NCBI RefSeq assembly: GCF_015670405.1
Contig: NZ_JADPBQ010000006.1
Span: 89,486-153,485, forward strand
DNA: 64,000 bases
From: Clostridium sp. 1001271B_151109_B4
GTDB lineage: Bacteria; Bacillota; Clostridia; Clostridiales; Clostridiaceae
Reading direction: 5' to 3'
Shown here: positions 1-7,807 of the stretch, one piece after another
Layout of the letters: every line of letters starts with the position of its first letter
Position numbering within the stretch: the first letter of the stretch is position 1
Position numbers and translations under genes: made by a program
Notes under the pieces: generated by a model
Seen by the model: the letters and a program-made list of their open reading frames with translations, nothing else
Told to the model about the DNA's origin: nothing
The model's database searches: none

Positions 1-1202
1 TATATTTAGTCCAAAGTGTAGTAGATGGAAGAATCTATATAAAAAAGGAATTAAAGAATTATAATATTGACGTATATAAGCAAATAATGAATATAGAAAA
101 CTTCTATATGGCTAGAGTATATGAAATATTTAAATGCGATGATTCATTAATAGTAATTGAAGAGTTTATTAATGGACAAACATTACAATCTATATTAGAT
201 AATGAAGGGCCATTAGAAGAAACAAAAGCAATAAAATATATGATTAATTTATGTTCAGTTTTAGATGTATTACATAATTTGAATCCAGCAGTTATACATA
301 GAGATATAAAGCCTTCTAATATAATAATAGATAATAATGGGATATTAAAGCTTATAGATTTTGATGTTTCAAGGGTATATAAAGAGGAAAGAAATAGAGA
401 TACTCATATATTAGGAACTAAGGGGTATGCATCACCTGAGCAGTTTGGCTTTGAACAAACAGATTGTAGAAGTGATATTTATTCAGTTGGTGTAATGCTT
501 AATGTTTTAACTACAGGAAAGCATATAAAGGAAGAGCTAAATAAAGGAAAATTAAAGAGAATAATCGAAAAGTGTACAAACATTTCACCAGATAATAGGT
601 ATTCTTCAGTTAAGGAGTTAAAAGAAGCATTAGAAATGGTATTAATTTATGATGATGAAGAGAAAGAAATTTCAAATAATGAAAATTTATTTTCAAATAA
701 AGAGAGCATATCTGATAATTTAAATAAATTAGATATAAAAGAGAAGATGAACTTAAATAAATTTGGTGAAAAAGAGAAGCTTAATTTAAATAAAGTGGAT
801 GAAAAAGAAAAGCTTAATTTGGATAAAATAGATGAAGCAGAAACATTTAATTTAAATAAGGAAAAGAAAAATAAAAAGTTTAGTATAATAGCTATAATAA
901 AAGATCTACCAGGATACAGAAGGAAAAATCCATTACTGATATTGGGAGCGAGTTTGTGGTATTTCTTTTTAATTTTTGGATTCTTTTGTAATTGGGGAAG
1001 TGGTGATATTTCTTTAATTTTTTCAGATATAATCACTGTAGCTTTATTATTATCGTTTACTTTATTTAATGGAAATTTTAAAAATATAAAAGAAAGATTA
1101 CCTTTGACTAGAGGTAATGCAAAAAGTAAGGCAATAGTAGGTAGTATTTTATATAACCTTGTTATTTTTATTATATATGGAATTTTATTAGAAATAATTT
1201 AA
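1..1202 (+). CDS. Membrane-anchored Ser/Thr protein kinase (5' partial)
   Basis: The reading frame is open from base 3, so the true start lies outside the window; the ATG at 87 is internal. The visible N-lobe includes the beta-3 lysine region (YIKKEL, bases 36-53). The catalytic loop IHRDIKPSN lies at about 294-320. The metal-binding motif is DFD (357-365) rather than the usual DFG. An APE-like SPEQ segment and the rest of the C-lobe follow. After the kinase domain comes a charged linker with about four imperfect repeats built on LNLNK..EKEK (bases 745-870), then about three hydrophobic segments to the C-terminus, so the kinase is probably tethered to the inner face of the membrane with its catalytic domain in the cytoplasm. 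The family phosphorylates Ser/Thr on proteins; the substrate is unknown. The next gene also encodes a membrane protein, and the two may be cotranscribed. Confidence 0.88.
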   Translation, partial: YLVQSVVDGRIYIKKELKNYNIDVYKQIMNIENFYMARVYEIFKCDDSLIVIEEFINGQTLQSILDNEGPLEETKAIKYMINLCSVLDVLHNLNPAVIHRDIKPSNIIIDNNGILKLIDFDVSRVYKEERNRDTHILGTKGYASPEQFGFEQTDCRSDIYSVGVMLNVLTTGKHIKEELNKGKLKRIIEKCTNISPDNRYSSVKELKEALEMVLIYDDEEKEISNNENLFSNKESISDNLNKLDIKEKMNLNKFGEKEKLNLNKVDEKEKLNLDKIDEAETFNLNKEKKNKKFSIIAIIKDLPGYRRKNPLLILGASLWYFFLIFGFFCNWGSGDISLIFSDIITVALLLSFTLFNGNFKNIKERLPLTRGNAKSKAIVGSILYNLVIFIIYGILLEII

Positions 1203-1301
1203 ATGTATGCTGACAGCATAACAAAGACCTTCAAAAAGTAATTAAAATAATATTATCAAGTGAAGTTTGATATTATTATTTATTTTTTGGAGGTTATTTT
1301 T

Positions 1302-2006
1302 ATGGAGAAAAAAGTTAAAAAACCAATATGGAAGAAATGGTGGGTATGGATACTTGCTGTTATTATAGTAGGTGCAATTACATCAGGAGGAGAGAGTGAT
1401 AAGATCTCTGATGATAGTAATAATAGTAATCAGGGTATTGTATCCCAAAAAGAAGGCACTGATACAGTAGAAGAAGTAAGCATAGATACTGTAAATGAAG
1501 AAAGTAATACAAATGAGGAAGAAAAGAAGAATACTAAAATTAAAGCTGGAACTTATAAAATTGGTGTAGATTTACCAGCAGGAGAATATGTATTTTTTGC
1601 AAAAGGAATGGGGTATATAGAAGTTGCTTCAGATTCAACAGGATCACTAGATAGCATTATTACAAATGATAATGTATCAGGTCATACATATATAACAGTT
1701 AATGATGGAGAATATCTAAAGCTTAGAAGTGGTGAAGCTTATGCAGTTGCAGATGCACCATCCGTAGTACCAACAGATGGAATATATAAAGATGGAAAGT
1801 ATATTGTAGGGAAAGATATACCAGCTGGAGAGTATAAGGTAACTGTTAATTCAAATATTGGCATGGGATATATTGAAGTGTCTAGTGACAGCAGAGGAGT
1901 TCTTAATTCAATCATAACTAATGATAATCTAATGGAAGATTCTTATATAACAGTACAAGATGGACAATATCTAAAATTATCTGGAGCTGAAATTAATATA
2001 AATTAG
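1302..2006 (+). CDS. Membrane-anchored protein with two PAGEY repeats
   Basis: The start was chosen at ATG 1302 because TTGGAGG lies about 8 bases upstream; an in-frame upstream codon at 1260 has no such site. The 234-residue product has a short basic, Trp-rich N-terminus, one hydrophobic segment (about residues 14-28) and an acidic Ser/Asn/Glu-rich linker. Two homologous modules of about 60 residues follow, each with a GxDLPAGEY or GKDIPAGEY start, then GMGYIEV, S.S.G.L.SIITNDN and a YITV.DG.YLKL end. The topology suggests an anchored extracytoplasmic protein with tandem beta-rich domains. I recognise the repeats as typical of Firmicutes cell-surface proteins but cannot give a function. It sits 99 bases after the kinase gene, and its linker Ser/Thr residues would be outside the membrane, so it is not an obvious kinase substrate. 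Confidence 0.75.
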   Translation: MEKKVKKPIWKKWWVWILAVIIVGAITSGGESDKISDDSNNSNQGIVSQKEGTDTVEEVSIDTVNEESNTNEEEKKNTKIKAGTYKIGVDLPAGEYVFFAKGMGYIEVASDSTGSLDSIITNDNVSGHTYITVNDGEYLKLRSGEAYAVADAPSVVPTDGIYKDGKYIVGKDIPAGEYKVTVNSNIGMGYIEVSSDSRGVLNSIITNDNLMEDSYITVQDGQYLKLSGAEININ

Positions 2007-2027
2007 TTGGAAGTAGAGGAAAAATTG

Positions 2028-2345
2028 ATGAGTTATGATGAAGATAAACAAAATATTGCAGAAATTTTAGAAAAGGTCTTTGATAAATTTGAAAAAGAAT
2101 TAAATGAAATGAGTGCAGAGGAAAAAGGTTCAGAGTTTGAATATGGGAAATATATGGTTATATCTGATAAGGGACAGGATAATGAAGAAGTCTATGGAAT
2201 TTTTGACTATGAAATTGATGCATTAAGAAGATATAACGAAGTTAAAACTAAGAAGGGAAAGAGAAATGTGTGCATTATTAAGGCCGATATAGAATTTATT
2301 TATTTAGAAGGCATTAGATTTATTTTTACTTATAAAGAGATTTAA
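2028..2345 (+). CDS. Small acidic protein of unknown function
   Basis: The start at ATG 2028 is supported by AGAGGA at 2015-2020; an in-frame TTG at 2007 directly after the previous stop is less likely. The 105-residue protein has an acidic helical N-terminal half (about residues 1-45) and a more beta-like C-terminal half with a GIFDYEIDALRRYNEV segment and a hydrophobic end. No transmembrane segment or signal peptide is visible. It follows the PAGEY-repeat gene by 21 bases, so the two are probably one operon with the kinase. I do not recognise the family. Confidence 0.65.
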   Translation: MSYDEDKQNIAEILEKVFDKFEKELNEMSAEEKGSEFEYGKYMVISDKGQDNEEVYGIFDYEIDALRRYNEVKTKKGKRNVCIIKADIEFIYLEGIRFIFTYKEI

Positions 2346-2405
2346 ATAGTAGAGAAATAGAGCTAAATATAGATACACAGCTAAATAAAAACAGATAGAG
2401 ATATA

Positions 2406-2460
2406 AAAAATTATAATCCCCATAGCTAAACAATAACTTTATGTTTATCTATGGGGATTA
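2406..2460 (-). terminator. Intrinsic terminator
   Basis: A perfect 12-bp inverted repeat (TAATCCCCATAG at 2414-2425 and its complement at 2449-2460) is followed by a T tract only when read on the minus strand (AAAAAATT at 2406-2413 on the plus strand). It therefore best serves the minus-strand repeat-protein gene at 2616-3167, and may also stop plus-strand transcription weakly. Confidence 0.7.
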
Positions 2461-2615
2461 ACAATAGAATCTAAAATTAGAAAATAAATTAGAAGCATGT
2501 AAATAATTTTGTTTAAAGTGCATAAAGTTAGCTGATTTTTAGTAATAATTAATATTTTAAAGTGATGCTTCCTAAATTCACTTTATAAGTATTGATATTT
2601 GTTAGCTACTAAATA

Positions 2616-3167
2616 TTAATGTTTATAACCGCTACCAGCACCTGTTCTAGCTTTAATTTCATGAAGATTAAGTTTTCTATCGGATTTATGGAATAATGCA
2701 TGAATTCTATGGCTTTTTTGGGTAACTGTAGTAGTAGAATATGTACTATTTACAGCGCTCTTACTATAATCCTTATAACTGGTGTCAACATCGTTTTGTG
2801 TTTTCATTTTATGTGCATTAACTTTTCCTTCAATTTTTGTTACTACATTATAGATATTATGACTTTTATGTTGAGTTTTTGATACATTATCATTAGATGG
2901 AATAGTAGTATATTTATGACCACTTCCAGCACCAGTTTTAGCTTTAATTTCATGTAAGTTTAAATCACTTCCATGTTCATTAATAACCTCATTTATTTTA
3001 TGGCTTTTATGTATTGGCTTATTATTATCTATCATTTCTGATGGTGTTGTATTAGTAGAACTAAGTCCATTACCAGCACCAGTTTTAGCCTTTATTTCAT
3101 GTAAATTAAGATCTTCATCACTTTTATTTATTACTTCAGATATTTTTTTGCTTTTGCGTGTACCCAT
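2616..3167 (-). CDS. Protein with four LNLHEIKAKTGAG-type repeats
   Basis: This 183-residue protein starts at ATG 3167 behind a perfect TAAGGAGG site. It is built almost entirely of four repeats of about 46 residues. Each has a KSHKI.EV...-type helix start, a short acidic stretch, then LNLHEIKAKTGAGSG and a variable Thr/Ser/Asn-rich spacer. Repeats 1, 2 and 4 are close to identical in the core; repeat 3 (around residues 100-135) is degenerate, reading VNAHKMKTQNDVD instead. There is no signal peptide, membrane segment or cysteine. It stands alone, with its own promoter region and a terminator at 2406-2460. I do not recognise the family. Repeated basic helix plus Gly-rich core could mean nucleic-acid or peptidoglycan binding, or a multi-core peptide precursor; none of these is supported by a neighbouring gene. 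Confidence 0.7.
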   Translation of the reverse strand: MGTRKSKKISEVINKSDEDLNLHEIKAKTGAGNGLSSTNTTPSEMIDNNKPIHKSHKINEVINEHGSDLNLHEIKAKTGAGSGHKYTTIPSNDNVSKTQHKSHNIYNVVTKIEGKVNAHKMKTQNDVDTSYKDYSKSAVNSTYSTTTVTQKSHRIHALFHKSDRKLNLHEIKARTGAGSGYKH

Positions 3168-3338
3168 AATAACCTCCTTAAAATAAAATACTTTTATTAA
3201 TATTGTTTTATGTTTAATTCAGATTTTAATACATGAAGTTTATGGATTAGTAAGAATTAAATGTGAAAATAATTAATTAATAAATAAATTGTATAAATGT
3301 ATAATGAAACAAATAAGAGGGTTAGAAGGAAATAAATA

Positions 3339-4430
3339 TTAATCGTTATGAGTGAAGGTTTTAATATTGAAAGTTGAAAGTTCTTTAAATAATTCAAAAA
3401 TCATAGTTTTAATTTCCTTATCTACATGTTTTGCAGAATCCCATATAAGAGGAAGATTTTTCTTCCAATCATGAAAAATTTCAATAAAACTTTCAGATTT
3501 AGTACAAGTAAAAATATCAAATAAGCCATCAATAAATAATTTTCTCTTTTTATCATCAATATTTTTTAACCATTGATGTAACGTATCACAAGTATATTTA
3601 GAACCATGAGAAATCTTTTCTAAATAAATAAAATTGGAATCTTTTATTTCCCAGGAAAAAGGATCATGTTGTCCTATGCCTCCAATCTTATTACTTTTTA
3701 TTACATGATAATCTTCATGATTTTCTAGAAGCATTCCTATAAGTGAAGAATATGGCAATGTTTTACTTATCTTATCTTGCACTTTAATAAAAGCATCGCT
3801 TTTTATAATCTCTTCTCGGAAACCAGGACCATCATGGCTATAGATTTTTTTTATACGAGGTGAGGCTTCAAAATCACAGAACATAGAAGCATAAACAGCA
3901 ATATTTCCACCTTTAGAATGACCTCCTACATAAAAATCATGAGGAATTAGTTTTGAAACTTTATTTATGTAACCAACACCTTCTAATTGTGAAGGAACTG
4001 GAGTAGTAAAGGCCATATTAAAATCTTCTTTCCATCCAACAACACTACGGTCGGTACCGCGAAAGGCTATATAAGCTAAATTTTCATTTAAAATAAATGT
4101 TGTTGCAGAAAATTGTTTTTCAAAAATAGGATCTGTTTTTGATATATGATAATTAATTTTTATATCTCTAAATCTAGGATTAGAGCAAAGATAAAAAAGT
4201 AAATCTTTAGTTTGATCTGCAAACGGAATAGTATCAAACATCTTAGGAAAAAACTCTGCTCGTAGTAAGTCCTTAAATGTTACGGGAGGACTATCACTAT
4301 CTATGGAACCTACTAATTCATCTAGTACTATGTAGCTTATTTGAGAAAGGATTAATGAATCTACATCATTAAATTCTTTTACATTTATGGTATTTAACTC
4401 AGTTTTAGCATAATCGATAATATTTTTCAT
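3339..4430 (-). CDS. DUF2974-like alpha/beta hydrolase (putative lipase)
   Basis: The start is ATG 4430, with GGAG seven bases upstream; the longer reading frame would need a TTG inside that site. The 363-residue protein carries the lipase nucleophile elbow GGHSKGG in a YVGGHSKGGNIAVYAS context, preceded by an AYIAFRGTD segment typical of class-3 lipase-like folds. These features match the Mbeg1-like (DUF2974) group of Firmicutes proteins. The catalytic Ser is in GHSKG; a candidate Asp lies in the YSHDGPGF stretch and a His in SHGSKYT or HQW. No signal peptide is visible, so it probably acts in the cytoplasm. The substrate is unknown. It is monocistronic and divergent from the hydantoinase operon. 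Confidence 0.8.
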   Translation of the reverse strand: MKNIIDYAKTELNTINVKEFNDVDSLILSQISYIVLDELVGSIDSDSPPVTFKDLLRAEFFPKMFDTIPFADQTKDLLFYLCSNPRFRDIKINYHISKTDPIFEKQFSATTFILNENLAYIAFRGTDRSVVGWKEDFNMAFTTPVPSQLEGVGYINKVSKLIPHDFYVGGHSKGGNIAVYASMFCDFEASPRIKKIYSHDGPGFREEIIKSDAFIKVQDKISKTLPYSSLIGMLLENHEDYHVIKSNKIGGIGQHDPFSWEIKDSNFIYLEKISHGSKYTCDTLHQWLKNIDDKKRKLFIDGLFDIFTCTKSESFIEIFHDWKKNLPLIWDSAKHVDKEIKTMIFELFKELSTFNIKTFTHND

Positions 4431-4773
4431 CTTAAACTCCAATTACAAAAAAATATAATTATTTAATATTTTTTTAATTATTAATTTATAAAAAAGTATT
4501 CTTAATGTTTCTAATATGTACCTTTATAGGCTATTTTATAGGAGAAAATTACATTTAGAAACTATATATGAATAAGTAGTTAGATTTTTTATTAAATAAT
4601 AAAAGGGTTTAATGGTATTATAGCAATATGAAAAGAAAGCTAATAATGTATAATCATATATCGGTTATTAAAGACGTAAAATAGTCTAAACGCTTATTTT
4701 ACGTCTTTTTTATTATAAAAATTTTTAAATGTTTATTGATAAATTAAACAATCGAATTTGAGGGGGGAGAATT
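4431..4773. other. Divergent intergenic region with leader terminator
   Basis: This 343-base gap separates the minus-strand hydrolase from the plus-strand catabolic operon. It holds no gene. The only clear structure is the terminator hairpin at 4670-4711. Because the hairpin lies upstream of the operon and points into it, the region probably contains the operon promoter and an attenuated leader, but I could not fix a promoter. Confidence 0.5.
4670..4711 (+). terminator. Leader terminator upstream of the hydantoinase operon
   Basis: A 13-bp perfect stem (AAAGACGTAAAAT at 4670-4682 with its complement at 4696-4708) is followed by a T run. No gene precedes it on the plus strand, so it is either an attenuator of the operon at 4774 or a stop for a small RNA. 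Confidence 0.65.
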
Positions 4774-6096
4774 ATGTATGATTTAGGAATTAAAAATGGA
4801 ACAGTTTATTTAAATGGAGAATTTTTAAATTGCAATATTTATATAAAGAATGCTGTTATTACTAATATTACAAATGAAGATTTAAAGTGTAAAGTAGAAG
4901 AAAATGCTTCTGGAAAGCTAGTGCTTCCAGGTTTTATTGATCCTCATGTTCATTTTAGCTTAGGAGTAGGAAGTAATATATCTAGTGATGATTTCTATAC
5001 TGGTTCAATTAAAGGCGTTCTTGGAGGAGTTACAACATATATTGATTTTTTAGATCCAATAAAAAGTGTAGAAGAAGTTGAAGAAGCATATAAAAATAGA
5101 ATGAAATTAGCAGAAAAGAGTGTAAGTGATTATACTTTTCATACAACTATTGCAAATCCTAAAAGTTCTCCAGAAGAAATAATAAAAGCAGGTATTGAAA
5201 AGGGGATTACATCTATAAAGTTATTTACAACATATGCGGATACGGATAGAAGAACATATGACAAATACATATATGATTTATTAAAGCTATCCAAAAAGTA
5301 CAACATTAGAATTGTTATTCATGCAGAAAATGATGAATTAGTAAGTGATAGCAAAAAAGTAAAAGTTGAAGATCATGAAGTTTCAAGGCCAGTAGTTAGT
5401 GAAGTAACAGAAGTTTTAAAGCTTGCAGAAATGGCAAGGGAAACTGGGGGATTATTATATATTGTTCATGTTAGCTGTGGAACTAGTATAAAAAGGTTGA
5501 AGGAGTGCTTTCCTAAGGAGTTAGAATCAAAACAAATTATATTAGAAAGTTGTCCACATTACTATTTATTTAATAGTGCTATATATAAAGGTGAAGAAGG
5601 ATACTTATATCTTATGACACCACCATTAAGGCCTGAAGAGGAAAGAAAATTATTATATGAACAAATAGATTCTATAACAACAATTGGAACAGATCATTGT
5701 CCATTTGCAAATGAATTAAAAAATAAAAAATATACAAGTGAAATTGCCATGGGGGTAGGAGGAATCCAATATTCTTTTCAAAATATGTATACAGAGTTTG
5801 GAAGAAAAATTATTTCAAAATTTACAGATGGACCAGCAAAGGTATATGGATTGTATCCCAAAAAGGGAAGTTTAATGGTTGGTTCATATGCTGATATTGT
5901 TATTTATGATGAAAATATAAAGGAAATTATAAATGACTCTGAGAGTATTTATGATGGCAAAACAATGCAGGGGAAAATTGAGAAGGTATTTTTAAGAGGT
6001 AAGCTAATATCTGAGAAAGGAAAGTTTTTAGAAAGTAAAGGCTCTTATTTGAAAAGAAGAGGAACAAGCTTCTTTGGTGATAATAGTAGGTTATAG
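4774..6096 (+). CDS. hyuA: D-hydantoinase / dihydropyrimidinase family amidohydrolase
   Basis: A cyclic-amidohydrolase of 440 residues, the normal length for dihydropyrimidinase/hydantoinase. All binuclear metal ligands are visible: His58 and His60 in DPHVHF, the carboxylatable Lys149 in TSIKLF, His183 in VIHAEN, His232 in IVHVSC and Asp307 in GTDHC. The enzyme opens cyclic ureides such as hydantoins or dihydropyrimidines in the cytoplasm. It starts behind a strong GAGGGGGGAG site and is the first gene of an operon with a YgfK-like protein and diaminopropionate ammonia-lyase. That trio matches part of the anaerobic purine/urate catabolic cluster known from E. coli and gut Firmicutes (hyuA, ygfK, ygeX), so a purine-derived ring is the likely substrate. 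The exact substrate is inference. Confidence 0.85.
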   Translation: MYDLGIKNGTVYLNGEFLNCNIYIKNAVITNITNEDLKCKVEENASGKLVLPGFIDPHVHFSLGVGSNISSDDFYTGSIKGVLGGVTTYIDFLDPIKSVEEVEEAYKNRMKLAEKSVSDYTFHTTIANPKSSPEEIIKAGIEKGITSIKLFTTYADTDRRTYDKYIYDLLKLSKKYNIRIVIHAENDELVSDSKKVKVEDHEVSRPVVSEVTEVLKLAEMARETGGLLYIVHVSCGTSIKRLKECFPKELESKQIILESCPHYYLFNSAIYKGEEGYLYLMTPPLRPEEERKLLYEQIDSITTIGTDHCPFANELKNKKYTSEIAMGVGGIQYSFQNMYTEFGRKIISKFTDGPAKVYGLYPKKGSLMVGSYADIVIYDENIKEIINDSESIYDGKTMQGKIEKVFLRGKLISEKGKFLESKGSYLKRRGTSFFGDNSRL

Positions 6097-6202
6097 AAAG
6101 TGTTGATAATTAATTGTAAATTACAATATTAAAATCAGGAGAAGGTAATGGTAAAGTGCAGAAAGGAATAAACTAAAGTAAGGAAGAAGGTGGGGGGAAA
6201 GT

Positions 6203-7807
6203 ATGAGTGATAAAATGACACCAATATCATTTGAAGAACTTTTAAATCAAGCTATTAAAGAATATAAAAAAGAAAAAACTATATATTATGTACCAGTATC
6301 AAAGGAACGAATTAAAAGTCCAATAGGTCCAGCGGCAGGACCACATACGCAATTAGCTCAAAATATATTAGCAGCATATGCAGGTGGTGCAAATCACTTT
6401 GAATTAAAAACAGTTCAAGTATTAGAAGGTAAAGAACTAGGTATTTTAAAACCTTGTATTTATGTTGAAGGAGAAGCTTACAATATTGAATGGTCTACAG
6501 AATTAACTGTACAAGAGGCTTTAGAAGAATATATAAAAGCATGGTTTTTACTTAAGCTAATTTCAAAAGAATTTAATTTTAATGATGAAGATGATTTTAT
6601 TTTTTATATGAGTGTGGGATATAACTTAGAAGGAATTAAATCAAAGAAAATAGATAACTTTATTGAGGGTTTAAAAGATGCTTCAAAAACTGAGGTATGG
6701 AAAGAATGCAAAAAGTATTCCCTTGAAAATTTAGAGCTATTTGAAAATATTACGTCAGAATATATTGAAAGTATAACACCTAACATTTGTAATACTATAA
6801 CCTTGTCTACAATGCATGGGTGTTTGCCAGAAGAAATTGAAAAAATAGCAGAGTATTTATTAAATGAGAAAAACCTAAATGTGTATATAAAGTGCAATCC
6901 AACATTAGTGGGATATGATAAAGCAAAGGAAATATTAAAGGGACTTGGATATGATTATGTTGTTTTATCGAAAGAAGCCTTTAATCATGATATTTCTTTT
7001 AAGGAGTTAACTGATATTATTAGAAGATTAATTAAAATTGCAGAAAATAAAAACTTAGTTTTTGGAGTTAAATTAACTAATACATTTCCAGTTAAGATTA
7101 CAAGAAATGAATTACAGGGAAATGATATGTATATGTCTGGTCCACCACTTTATCCATTTTCAATAAATGTTGCAGCTATGATAGCAAGAGAATTTAATGG
7201 TGATTTACCAATTTCATATTCTGGTGGAGCAGATGTAAATAACATAAAAGATATTTTAGACACCGGAATTTATCCAGTTACAGTTTCAACTTTGTTATTA
7301 AAGCAAGGTGGATATAAAAATATTACAAGATTAAACGAAAAATGCAAGGATTATAAGAGAGATAAGGTTGCAAAGATAAATATAGAAAAATTAGAAGCAC
7401 TTGCAGCTAAATCAATTTCAGATGTTAATTACTCAAAAAGTACTAAAAAGAAGGCTGAAATTAAAGGTGTAGATTATAGCGAGTTTTGCTCAAAGTGCAA
7501 AAATTGTGTTGATGTCTGTCCTAATAGGAGTAATAAGTTAGTTAATGTGGATGGTAAGAAATATACGATTCATATTGATGACTTATGTAACGAATGTGGA
7601 AATTGTGCTTTGTTTTGCATTTATAATCATAGTCCATATAAAGAAAAGTTTACTATATTTAGTTCAAAGGAAAATTTCGATAATAGTAAAAATAATGGAG
7701 TTTATTTAGATAAAGATATGTTTTTAAGAACTAATAAAAGAGAGGTTTCTAGAGAAGAGGCTAATGAGTATACGAAGATTTATAAAGCAACAAGGAGAGA
7801 GATTTAA
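6203..7807 (+). CDS. Shortened YgfK-like iron-sulfur oxidoreductase
   Basis: The 534-residue protein opens with the YgfK signature (MTPISFEELL, then GPAAGPHTQLAQNI and HFELKTVQ) and a dihydroorotate-dehydrogenase-like barrel of about 400 residues. It then passes directly to a two-cluster ferredoxin-like tail with Cys429, 432, 435 and 439 and Cys462, 465, 468 and 472, followed by the C-terminal KEKFTIFSS..FDNS stretch that also ends E. coli YgfK. E. coli YgfK is about 1030 residues and has a GltD-like FAD/NAD(P)H module between these parts; that module is absent here. There is no frameshift, so this looks like a true compact form that would need a separate electron partner. It starts after GTGGGGGG and overlaps the next gene by one base (TAATG). 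It likely takes part in reductive steps of purine-ring catabolism. Confidence 0.82.
   Translation: MSDKMTPISFEELLNQAIKEYKKEKTIYYVPVSKERIKSPIGPAAGPHTQLAQNILAAYAGGANHFELKTVQVLEGKELGILKPCIYVEGEAYNIEWSTELTVQEALEEYIKAWFLLKLISKEFNFNDEDDFIFYMSVGYNLEGIKSKKIDNFIEGLKDASKTEVWKECKKYSLENLELFENITSEYIESITPNICNTITLSTMHGCLPEEIEKIAEYLLNEKNLNVYIKCNPTLVGYDKAKEILKGLGYDYVVLSKEAFNHDISFKELTDIIRRLIKIAENKNLVFGVKLTNTFPVKITRNELQGNDMYMSGPPLYPFSINVAAMIAREFNGDLPISYSGGADVNNIKDILDTGIYPVTVSTLLLKQGGYKNITRLNEKCKDYKRDKVAKINIEKLEALAAKSISDVNYSKSTKKKAEIKGVDYSEFCSKCKNCVDVCPNRSNKLVNVDGKKYTIHIDDLCNECGNCALFCIYNHSPYKEKFTIFSSKENFDNSKNNGVYLDKDMFLRTNKREVSREEANEYTKIYKATRREI

Noticed and set aside
647..1036. Minus-strand frame rich in Phe/Ser opposite the kinase linker
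   Set aside because: Shadow of the lysine- and asparagine-rich repeats of the kinase gene.
4640..4712. Possible purine riboswitch (TATAATCATATATCGG) before the purine-ring operon
   Set aside because: The conserved core of the purine aptamer and its two kissing loops are not present; only the terminator is supported.
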